This document shows positions 35,888-47,800 of a stretch of DNA of 64,000 nucleotides, piece after piece. The DNA is from Trissonchulus latispiculum (lineage: Eukaryota; Nematoda; Enoplea; Enoplida; Ironidae): assembly GCA_030248195.1 (NCBI GenBank), contig JASAND010020542.1, positions 1 to 64,000 on the forward strand, read 5' to 3'. The position numbers and the translations under genes are program-made. Under the pieces are notes generated by a model that made no database searches, had not been told where the DNA came from, and saw only the letters and a list, made by a program, of their open reading frames with translations. Numbering within the stretch: the stretch's first letter is position 1; each line of letters opens with the position of its first letter.

Positions 35888-38800
35888 ATGTTTTCTTGGT
35901 TGGGAAAAGAGTCTAAAGGTCAGTCAGATGTATTCGGTAGCGTTGCGGATGGTTTAAAAAGAATATATAAGCAGAAACTCCTGCCTCTGGAGGAACACTA
36001 CAGATTCCACGAGTTTCATTCTCCTGCTTTGGACGATCCAGGTAAGGCAAAATTCTATATATACGTATGTTCAATTTTATTTATATTATTCAAAATTTTT
36101 TCCTTTTCCTGCAACCAACATCCATTTTCTGTTGCAAATATGGCTCGTTAAAAATAAGGGCATGGAGCCTTCAATGTTGGTCCATACTTAGGCTCAAAAC
36201 GGCGGCACATAGAAGTGGAAAATTGACAATTTTCAAACTTTGCGGCTACAATATACGTACGTATACTCCCGATCGAGAAGTTACCGTGAGCTGCCATGTG
36301 GTGTGTAAATTACCTGAACCAGGAAAGTTTTAGGTCTGTAGCTTTCCCCGAAAAAATTAAGAGTATCCGAAATACCAATCGAAAATTTGAAAAAATGAAC
36401 AAAATTTTCAGTTTGGGAGCTTCTACAGCTCGGATGTCATGGGATGATGTATCAATGCCTATATAACTATGATATTAGTATCAGGATTAGTATTAGGATA
36501 TTAGTAATAGGATATTAGATAATTATGATACTATAATTAGGGTTGTTCTTATTTTGTGCAACATTCATAATGTCTGATTCCTGCCATGCCTGTTCGAAAA
36601 CCTTTGGTCAATCGGATGTCTACATTACTTGTTATTGCTGCTCTCGTAATTTTCATTCTGATGCCTGTTCTGGCGTTTCTCTAGCTGCGGTTCGGAACTA
36701 TACGACTCCGGGCAAACGCAATGCCTTCTTGTATTTATGTAAGATTTGCCGAGATGATTTGCCGTCTATCCGTCATGTCGTGGAGGCTCTGCGAGCCGAA
36801 GTCGAGCAGCTGAAGTCTGCCGGCTCGCAGCAGACCCCCACTCCTGGCCCTGATATTGACTCTATCAGTGGCCGTTTGTCTGTTATTGAAGCCAAAATGT
36901 CATCTTTTTTGATAGCTTCAATATTCAGAAATTGGTCGGCGATCTAGCTTCTGCGGCTGCTACAGCTGCCTTTAAGGCGGTGTTCGAGGCTAACCAGGAA
37001 TATCTTAATAATGTTTCTGACTGGCTTAGTATTTGGCAGTTACATTTAGCGGTTCATAAGTGTTCAGTGTTACATATTGGTTCAAGTAACCCAACTATCA
37101 AATACAGGCTTTTAGATACAGATGTGGAAGCTGCAAATTCTGTAGTAGACCTTGGTGTCACTATTACATCAAACTTGAAATTCTCCGAGCACTGCGTAAA
37201 AATCACTAAGAAAGCTTCGAAGTTAGCAAATCTTATTGCACATTGTTTTGTGACAAAGGACCCTTTCTAAAGTTTAAATTATTTTCAATCTACGTGAGAC
37301 CAATTTTGGAATCTTCTAGTGAGGTTTGGAACCCCTATCTATTAAAAGACATTGAGATGTTGGAATCTGTCCAGAAACGTTTCACTCAAACGATTTTTGC
37401 TTATAATCATCTAAATTATATTGAACGTTGTCAGCAACTTGGGTCTCTATCTCTGGCTCAACGTCGAAAATACAAGGATTTAGTTTTGGTTTATAAAATT
37501 ATCCATGGTTTAATAGACATCGATTTCAATGAGCTTTTTATTTACCACTCTACTATAACGTCCAGAACTACCAGGGGTCACCCTTATAAATTAAGGATGC
37601 CCAAATGTAACCTGACCGTGGTCAAGAATCTCTTTCATAATCGGGTATATAATTAATGATTGGAATGGTCTTCCTGAATACGTAGTGAACTCAGCCACAC
37701 TTTCCTCTTTCAAGAGGTCTCTGCAAGTGGCACTGTTTGATGTAGGCGTGTAGTGCAGTAATGTTGCACTTGTTTGTTACTAATAATTTTTGTTTTCGTT
37801 TGTTGAATTATATAATACAATACAATACAATACAATATGTTACCTACATAATGCGAAGGCGCAAAATTGTTTCGAAAAATTTAAAATTATTCAAAAAATG
37901 AATAAAAATTGGCTGCTTGAGGTGAAAAAATTGAGTGTGCTTTGTACTGTGTTTTTTAAATTTTGTGTGTGTGTTTTTTAAAATGTGCGAAAACACAATA
38001 AAAACAAAAAATACGTACAGTGCCCCTGGATGTACCCCCTTAATTGATATTATATTGTTGTAGATTTCGATGCACTACCTATGATACTTCTTGTCGGTCA
38101 ATACAGCACGGGGAAAACTACTTTCATACGCTATTTGTTGGAGCAGGATTTTCCTGGGATTCGAATTGGTCCTGAGCCCACCACTGATCGCTTTATTGCA
38201 GTTATGTGGAATCAGGAGGAGGGCATGATTCCAGGAAACGCGCTAGTGGTGGATGCAAAAAGACAGTTTCGTCCTCTCACTAAATTTGGAAATGCCTTTC
38301 TGAACCGATTTCAGTGTTCTCTTCTAAACAACAAGGTTCTGAATTCGATCACTATTGTTGACACTCCAGGTATATTCTCTTGTTGCTGTTAGTTAATAGT
38401 TATTTCGAAATTGTGTTATTGAGTTATTTCGTTTGTATTCAATGTATGGACAGGCTATGTTAAAGTTATATACCTTGAGAATGCGAAGGTTTCGCCGTTC
38501 CCGCAAGCACAATGGTGTCGTTCATGCAAGTTCAAATAAGCATCAGTATAAGTGCAAGCGGTATAGATTGCGACAATTCGAAATTCGTTGCTGTTTCCAA
38601 TTCTTAATTTTAACTTGTTCTGCAGTACAGATACATTGTGAACAGGTACGTACGTAGGTTCTGCACGTATATGTACGTTATGTGTTTATTATAGGGGGGC
38701 GCGAGAGCGACCCCCTATAATATGGGTGTAAAAGGCGCTGCGCGGCCCTTTGAGACTCGTTCGAGCACCGTGCCAGCTCAATACTGAACGAAACTCGGCA

Positions 38801-41800
38801 AGTTTGGTATCGTTGGAATCTACACGACGAGTACAACACGTTGCAAAAAAGTTTTGGTCAAAATTTTCAACTTTGAAAATTTTCGCTTCCGGACAAGTTA
38901 GGTCCGTTTGTTTTTTTTTTCTGTGTAAGTCACGCTTGGAAAAATGCAATTTTGTGCAGAGGTGTTTGAAAGATGTGGACGTTTTCAGCCGGAAAGGTTT
39001 ATATTTTCTGAATGCCGATATGGTCCCATGTGCCCCGCGCTATATTTTTTCGCTGCCCGGCCCGGCATGCCACCTGTGCGGCCGGCCAAAAGTGGCCAAA
39101 CGGCGTTTTTGGTCAAAAAAGGCAAATTTTGTGTCACGGCCACAGGGCTCAGGGAACAAGTTAGAGAGACGCGACTTGCTGCATACGAAACTTTGGGATG
39201 GGTAGCGTGTCATAACGTTGGCCGATTTTTGATTTAGGTCCTGGACCGTTCTGGCGGCCGGTCCAAAGTTAGTCGGTCCAAACGGCCATTTTCGAAAAAT
39301 TTCTAAGTCCCAACTCCACAGAAGATAGTCAAAAATAGGCCTAAATATGCTGTTTTGAGCCATTTAGTGGGACGCATATAAGGGTTGTTGGGGTCGCTGA
39401 ACACGATGAGCATAGGCGCAGCGCTGTGCGGTGCTGCTATCGTGCTGTACTATTATGCAGCAACCATAGCACGCTGTCTGTAGACTTACTGTAAACGGCT
39501 AAACATATGAAACTTCGTGAAAATTGTGTCTGGAGTAAGGGGGAACTGTAGCTATGTTAGTTGGTGCACTCTCTAGCTTCCACCGTGCTGTATGTGCTGC
39601 CTCAAACACAGCACAGTCGATAGCAAGTTATTCATTCGTCACTGGTATTTGAAATTCGGCATACAGATAGTTTAGGACATGACAAACTATTATAGATACG
39701 TTTCGTATACTTATTACGATGTTGCTATGTGGTTGCGCTGCAGTGCAGTGCTGCAGAGGTACAGCACGGCCTATAACTAACTACAGATAAGTTGCAATCG
39801 TTCAAAATTTTGCATGCAAGTGCGGCAGAGTATTGCAAATGGTGCCGTATGAGTTTCCTTCGCTGGTAGTAAAGCTGGCATCTGGTTGCGCTGCAGTACA
39901 GTGCTGCTGAAGTACAGCACGGCCTATAACTAGCTACAGGTAAGTTGCAATCGTCCGAAATTTTGTATAGAAGTGCGGAAGAGCATTGCAAATCGTGCCG
40001 TATGAGTTTCCTTCACAGACAGTAAAGTTTGGATCTGGTTGTGCTGCAGTAGAGTGCTATATGGTATATACAGTAACTAAGACTATTGCAGCCATGGGTA
40101 TATACTGGATGTTGGATTTCTGTCAAAAGAGAAAAGGGAAGAAATTGGAACTTTTCAAGCATCTTTGTTCTGTACTTTCGGTTGACAATTAATGATTGGC
40201 GGAATTTTTAAAGTTTCTTTCACACAGCTTTAAGGTTTTTGGTTTTTACTGAGAACCTTAAAAATGAAATAGGACAAGAATCAAAATGCTCCGGTGGAGC
40301 ATGAAAAATGCAATATGGGTGACATTAGGTTGTAAATGGACAGAGGACTAGGTTTTAAAACGTTAATATGGGAGGGGCAGGTTGTAAATGCCAGGAGGAC
40401 TAGGTTAAAAGCGCACTAATATGGACCAGCTTCGCTGAACAACCCATATTCGCGGTCACTCATGCTCCACTCCACATGACATGCGAACTAGTAAGATCTA
40501 CATTCTTCAGCTTTCAAAGCGAGCGGGACGATTTTGAAATATTAAAGCTGATTTCAAATAAACAGTGCAGTTCTGGTAGAAACGTATTCAAGGTATTTCT
40601 TCTGCACTGTCAGCGCAGAATCTTGTATGTATTAAGTTGACGCGAAAAGCAGTTGACATCATGTACGTGTATTATTATGTAGGGGCGCGATAGCGCCCCT
40701 ACATAATATGGGTGTAAAGGCGTCTGCGCGGCCTCCTGGAGACCGTGTTGGCCTGGAGCCAGCTAATTAGAGGTCCGGGAGGGGTAAAAATGTTACCATC
40801 GTAAAGTACTCGAGTAGTACTACAAGTATCACCATACTTTTGGTTCGAATTCGAAACTTCAAATTTTTGCACTTGGCAACAGTTAGTTTGCGTTTGCTTT
40901 TTTTTTTTCTAGGTGAATAACGCTTTTCGGAAGTGCATTTTCTAGCGAAGTGTTGGAACGTTGTGGGCATTTTGGTCCAGTACTATTGTTATATGTTGGT
41001 AGACAGTATCCCCCCATGCTACCTTTTTTTGGTCATTTTGGCACCTGGCCAATTTTGGCTCTGTGCCAAGGCCCCAAAGTCGGACTTTCGCTATTTTGGC
41101 ACTTCGGTTGTGGTGGACTTTTTTTCACAGGCTAGCAGCTAGATCGGTTTGGTTTATTTTATTTGAATATTTCGGCCAATGCACACAAAGTAACGAGGGG
41201 GATTTTTTAATTTCGCTCTGTAGCTTTCAGGAGATAGGCCCAAACTTTGCATTTTTTCACCTGTTTTGGCGAAAAGTTTCTAAGTCAATGGCCTAAAAGT
41301 CACTAAAAATGGCGTTTTTCCGCCTTGGGGTGGTACCCATATATAGTAAATCGGGGTCGCTGAAAACGATGAGCATACTGCTGAGGTCGGTGGATGTGAC
41401 CCCTGACCCCCAGGGCCTGCGGGTCGGGGGTCAGGTGGGGGTCAAAAATGAAAGTCTTCAAAGGTGGTCATGTTTGGTATCAAATGAAAGCCCCTGGCGA
41501 GGCGATCAACTTTTGTCATTATGCCACCCACAAAAAGTGGCCCCACCGACCTGTGGGTGGGTGCCCCACCCACTGTGGGTCGGGTGTGGGTCAAAAATGA
41601 AAGTCTTCAAAAGTGGTCAAGTTTGGTATCAAATGACAGCCCTTGGCGAAGCGATCAACTTTTGTCATTATGCCACCCACAAAAAGTGGCCCCACCGACC
41701 TGTGGGTGGGTGCACCACCCACTGTGGGTCGGGTGTGGGTCAAAAATGAAAGTCTTCAAAAGTGGTCAAGTTTGGTATCAAATGACAGCCCTTGGCGAGG

Positions 41801-44800
41801 CGATCAACTTTTGTCATTATGCCACCCACAAAAAGTGGCCCCACCGACCTGTGGGTGGGTGCCCCATCCACTGTGGGTCGGGTGTGGTTAAAAATGAAAG
41901 TCTTCAAAACTGGCCAAGTTTGGTATCAAATTACAGCCCTTGGCGAGGCGATCAACTTTTGTCATTGTACCATCCGCGAAAGGTGGCCCCACCGACCTGT
42001 GGGTGGGTGCCCCACCCACTGTGGGTCGGGTGTGGGTCAAAAATGAAAGTCTTCAAAAGTGGTCAAGTTTGGTATCAAATGACAGCCTTTGGCGAGGCGA
42101 TCAACTTTTGTAATTATGCCACCCACAAAAAGTGGCCCCACCGACCTGTGGGTGGGTGCTCCACCCACTGTGGGTCGGGTGTGGGTCAAAAATGAAAGTC
42201 TTCAAAAGTGGTCAAGTTTGGTATCAAATGACAGCCCTTGGCGAGGCGATCAACTTTTGTCATTATGCCACCCACAAAAAGTGGCCCCACCGACCTGTGG
42301 GTGGGTGCCCCATCCACTGTGGGTCGGGTGTGGTTAAAAATGAAAGTCTTCAAAACTGGCCAAGTTTGGTATCAAATTACAGCCCTTGGCGAGGCGATCA
42401 ACTTTTGTCATTGTACCATCCGCGAAAGGTGGCCCCACCGACCTGTGGGTGGGTGCCCCACCCCCAGTGGGTCCGGTGGGGCTCAAAAATGAAAGTCTTC
42501 GAAACTGGTCATGTTTGGTATCAAATGAAAGCCCTTGGCGAGACGAACAACTTTCGTCATTGTACCACCCACGAAAAGTGGCCCCATAGTTCTGTGTACT
42601 GAAATACGCTGCGGGATGCTCGGCTCCTTCTTAACTCATTATATAATCTCACTGGAAACGCATCCATCATTAAGCCGGAAAATTAAGCTATGCCAACCAA
42701 TTAAATTAGTTCAGTTAAACAAGAGAAATTTTGAAAATTTCGCTTTCTGATTTTTTCACTGCAAAATTTGGTTCCAAAAGGGGATCCACATTTTTGATAT
42801 GGGAAGTTCGTTCATGGAGGCCTTCCCTTGCCAATTCTCCCTCGGCCTCGACATACGAGCTAATCTTAAGGCCAATGTTTAACAATATTGGAATATTGTC
42901 AGAGAAGATCGGGTTAGATCCTCCTTAGATCGGGTTATAATCCTTGTGAGCCACGCTAAGGAGTTAATACGAATACTTTATGTAGTTTAACTATTTAAAA
43001 TCGCCATACCAACCTCTTTACACCTAACTCAGCCTGGGAAGTTGAGGGACGGTTTTCTTCTTTTATTCCTACTAACGAGTTCAGAAAATGCAGCAAAACG
43101 AAATGTCTTACTTGCGATTTTACTGACGAGGGTTCTACCTTTAGCAGCGCCTACAATGTTAAATTGTACACAATTGCTAACACTAATTTAGTCACTCTCA
43201 ACTGTAAAACCGCCAATGTTGTATATATATCTGATCACTTGTGACCGGTGTGGTATTCAATACGTTGGAGAGACTAAACGTCCGTTACAGGTTAGATTTG
43301 GGCAACATAGAAGATCCGTTTTTGGTAACGGTCACTCAAATTGTAAGCTCATCAAGGAGCATTTTTCTAATGGTAATTGTGGAAACATGACTATCAAAAT
43401 TATTGAAAAGATTAGGGACGATGTCCCCGAATCAGAGAGCTCCCGTATTCGTTCAGAACGTGAAACGTTTTGGATACGTCAACTTAAAACTAAATTTCCA
43501 TATGGTCTTAACGACAAACTACCTGGGGAAAACTTCAGTAAATCCGTGTTTGCTAATTTCAACAAATTAGAAAGGTTTAGCCGCAAAAGAGGCAAACGTA
43601 ATCCTAGACGAATTAGGAATAAAAAAATTAATCCTTCTGCGTACGTCAATGATGTTCTTTCTAGTTTTCATGCTTCGCCTATGGAAACTAGGTCTAATCT
43701 GTTAAATAATTTACATGTTCTCAATAAACAGTCTCTAATTAAATTGCTAACGTTTACGGAGGACGACCAGTCCTCTAATGTAATTGAAATTATTCATGAC
43801 TTTTGTAAACATAAACTTAATTTCTTGGAATCAATTTCCCCTAAAAAGAAATGCGATAATATAATTTGCTTCGATTTTACAAACAAGCTATTTGACAAAA
43901 TTGACTTTGGTAAACTATTTAATGAAAGGATGGTTAAAGATCATTGGCCGAAAGGGTTAGATCTGAGGCATAGTAGACCCATGCCTGTTTTTAGATACGG
44001 ACCTACGTTAGCACAGATTTTATGTAACTATAAACAAACTGTGTCCGAAATTAATACTAATAATCTACTAACAGATAATGATATATGTGATTGTGCTAAT
44101 AGCCCGTTTAAGGATGCTCATCATAAGCATATAATAACTGGAAATTTAGATGTTATTGAGGACGAAGGACTGAAAAAAATTAATGAAATTCGGAGCTAAA
44201 TTCAGAATTCCTAAAAATTTAAATTATGGAGATGTAAGGAAATCTTTTTGTGCAGGTTTAGAAGATTTTATTAACAAAAATTGCTTGAAGTTTAACGTAC
44301 CGGCGTACGAATTTCAGGCATGGAAGATACTTGTTACTAACAGATTTAATAGCATGCTAAATTACGAAGCGCAGAATTCTACTAATCTCTCTTATTTTAG
44401 ATTGGATCAGCAAATAATTAAGAAGATTCACAACAAATTCGTTATTACTACTGTTGATAAAGCATCTCATAACTTTGCTGTAATCTGCAAAAAATTTTAT
44501 GTTAGCAAGTTACTAGATGAAGTTGGATTTAACCGAACTAATCAGACTTACCAAATTGTTAATACTGAATGTGTGAATGTCATAAGAAATCAGATCTCTT
44601 ATTCAGAACGGTATGGTATTCCTGCAACACAAAATTTTACGTTGCCTTTCATGCAAATTATACCTAAATTTCATAAAAATCCGATCGGATTCAGAACTAT
44701 TATAGCAGCAAAAACTGCATGTACCAAGCCAGTTTCAATTAGGCTGGGTAACGCATTAAAACTTATTCAAAACTCAATCAAATCTTACTGCAACGCTATT

Positions 44801-47800
44801 TCGAGATACAGAAGATTTTGCAAACCATTCTGGGTAATTGACAATAATAGAGATATAATTAACGATTTAAATAAGCTAAATAAACGTAATAACTGTAAAT
44901 CTGTGTATACTTACGATTTTGGACAGCTGTATACTAACCTACAACATGCAGACATTCTATCATGTATGAAAAATGTTATTGCACTGGGATTTGGTAAATC
45001 TGGGCGAAAGATAATAATACATGAAAAATCTGCAAATTGGGGTAATCATTCCAAAAAAGGAATCGTGGTTAATCAAACCGACTTGTATGAAATGTTAGAA
45101 TGGCTAATAAGTAACTCGTATTTCACTGTTGGGAATCTCCTATGCAAACAGGTAATAGGGATTCCTATGGGCACTAATGCTGCACCTTTTATTGCTAATT
45201 TAGTGTTATTTGATTATGAATATAGATTTATAATGGATCGACTTAAAGCAGAAGACTATGGTATTGTAGAAAACCTAAGGTATACTTATAGATATATTGA
45301 TGATATAACAACTGTGGGTGATAAAAAAGTTTTTGATGAACAAAACCCAAATATTTATCCTAACTCTCTTACACTTAATAAAGTTAACTCGGATCCTCGT
45401 CAAGCAGATGTTTTAGACATTAATATATCTATTGACAATAGTGGTAAATTTGTTACTGATGTGTTTGATAAAAGAGATAACTTTCCATTTAAAACCCTAA
45501 TGTTGCCACATGCTTGTAGCAATGTTAGTAAGAGTTGTCTCTATAATGTGGTAATGGGGGAAATTAATAGATATGGAAATATATGTAATGTATATGATAA
45601 TTTTATACGTAAGTCTGTAAAACTGATAGCATTGGCTACCAGTCAAGGGTATGAGGTAGACCAACTGAAGCTGGCAGTTCGAAAATCTGTTAAAAGGCAT
45701 AAATTTGACGTAAAGTTCAACACGAATGTGTCCGCAATATGTAGCAGCATATTTATGTTGCATGTTAACTAACTAGCACGTGTGAATGGGACCACAGGGC
45801 AGAAACGACTTTTTGTACAATTTCTGGTATTTTTCCAAAAAGCCTAAAGCTGTAACTGGTAAGTCGGTACGCCACTGACGAAGCCCACCGATTACCAGTA
45901 TCAGTCTGGCAGAGTGGTCAGCAAATGAGTGCACTTTAACCCGAATAAAAGTTTATGTTTACACTTTAGATACTTGCTTTATCAAATGGCCGTATATATT
46001 ATATTATGGTTATGAATTTCTTTTTCTTTTAGTTTATTGTAGGGATTCTTAGTTTTTGGAAGTTGGTAATTTGGTTTTCACTTTTTATTGGTGTAATCAA
46101 ATGTGGTGGCGGTCATGAAATGATAGCTCCAGTCTGTCACCTAAATGTATACTTGCTTTCTTCAGCTGTATAAATGTAGGTTACCCTTTTTCTTTGCTTT
46201 CTCTTGGCGAGGCGATCAACTTTTGTCATTATGCCACCCACAAAAAGTGGCCCCACCGACCTGTGGGTGGGTGCCCCATCCACTGTGGGTCGGGTGTGGT
46301 TAAAAATGAAAGTCTTCAAAACTGGCCAAGTTTGGTATCAAATTACAGCCCTTGGCGAGGCGATCAACTTTTGTCATTGTACCATCCGCGAAAGGTGGCC
46401 CCACCGACCTGTGGGTGGGTGCCCCACCCCCAGTGGGTCCGGTGGGGCTCAAAAATGAAAGTCTTCGAAACTGGTCATGTTTGGTATCAAATGAAAGCCC
46501 TTGGCGAGACGAACAACTTTCGTCATTGTACCACCCACGAAAAGTGGCCCCATAGTTCTGTGTACTGAAATACGCTGCGGGATGCTCGGCTCCTTCTTAA
46601 CTCATTATATAATCTCACTGGAAACGCATCCATCATTAAGCCGGAAAATTAAGCTATGCCAACCAATTAAATTAGTTCAGTTAAACAAGAGAAATTTTGA
46701 AAATTTCGCTTTCTGATTTTTTCACTGCAAAATTTGGTTCCAAAAGGGGATCCACATTTTTGATATGGGAAGTTCGTTCATGGAGGCCTTCCCTTGCCAA
46801 TTCTCCCTCGGCCTCGACATACGAGCTAATCTTAAGGCCAATGTTTAACAATATTGGAATATTGTCAGAGAATCTTTAAAGTGCTAAGAGGACAAGAAAG
46901 TAAAATGCTCCTCCGGAGCATGGAAAAGTAATATGGGTGGATGGGGTGAGGTTGCGAAATCAATAGAGGACTAGCTGTGAAAACGTTTAATATGGGCTAG
47001 GTTGTAAAAGAAAGGAGGACTAGGTTGTGGGCGAGCTAATATGGGCACAGCGTCGCCGAACAACCCATATTCGCGGGCTTGCACGCTTCGCTTCAGCGTT
47101 TGTCACATATAGAACGGTCAACATTATAGTAAAAATGTTGAATGGATAATCTGCGAGAACGTATATAGTAGTTTGCTTTGGTCAGTTTTAGGCTAGCCAT
47201 ATATCTTAAATTTAGTTGGACTATGACAAGTATCGGACAGAAAGATAGGGATGTGGCGGTAAAACCATTGGTTCAATCCGGCAGGGTTGCAGTCAATGAC
47301 AATCGCTATGAAGTTATTCTTTAAATATGCTGTCTGTATATATATAAATGCATAAAATGAACACTAGTAAGCTTAGACTTTCTCGAAGGAAAAGTCTGAC
47401 TGTATAATACATGGAAGTACGAATATTCGGATATAGATTATATCATCTAATTTAGAATCTGGAGCCATAATTTATAGTCTAGAAATCTATATAGATGAAT
47501 GTATAATATTTACAGCCCGCGAATATGGGTTGTTCGGCGACGCTGTGCCCATATTAGCTCGCCCACAACCTAGTCCTCCTTTCTTTTACAACCTAGCCCA
47601 TATTAAACGTTTTCACAGCTAGTCCTCTATTGATTTCGCAACCTCACCCCATCCACCCATATTACTTTTCCATGCTCCGGAGGAGCATTTTACTTTCTTG
47701 TATATTAAGTTGTATAATATGGAGAACCACTACATTACACTTGCAGGCCATGCTAACAAATCGTACAATTTTCCGAAGAACTGCCGATAGCAACAGCCAG

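Larger units (their letters stand above)
38687..40482 (+). mobile_element. Hairpin/satellite element Q, copy 2 (EHD intron 2)
   Basis: Inverted relative to 12667-14490 over the full length, with hairpin (38687-38722), body, three 150-bp units (39722-40064) and the module (40265-40456) in the same order. Shared sequence stops at the outer side of the hairpin and at GTCATGTGGAG..., which defines the borders from two copies. Confidence 0.82.
42907..46202 (+). mobile_element. Naiad-type Penelope-like retroelement (N-terminal GIY-YIG, C-terminal RT)
   Basis: This element lies in EHD intron 2, same strand. Its protein order is: a Cys-rich leader, a GIY-YIG nuclease, a CxC linker, then a Penelope-type reverse transcriptase. 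That permuted order with a CxC linker is the hallmark of Naiad elements, known from many invertebrates; canonical Penelope elements carry the nuclease C-terminally. The 3' untranslated part (45773-46202) has an AATAAA at about 45943. The body is flanked by direct repeats at 42238-42906 and 46204-46872. Two frame changes break the single expected ORF (about 43225 and 44175-44190). No in-frame TGA is used inside the large open segments, so the selenoprotein form described in some clades is not indicated here. Confidence 0.92.

Noticed and set aside
41309..42602. Overlapping proteins of 60-224 aa ([13 protein letters not shown] repeats)
   Set aside because: They are readings of the 149-bp satellite in shifting frames, not genes.
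41385..42906. Left and right repeats as LTRs of a retroviral-type element
   Set aside because: The internal protein is a Penelope-type RT with GIY-YIG nuclease; there is no gag, protease, integrase, TG..CA end or primer binding site.
45860..45930. CTGACGAAG in the Naiad trailer, reminiscent of a hammerhead ribozyme core
   Set aside because: No GAAA strand and cleavage-site stem could be placed around it; Naiad elements are also not known to carry canonical hammerheads.
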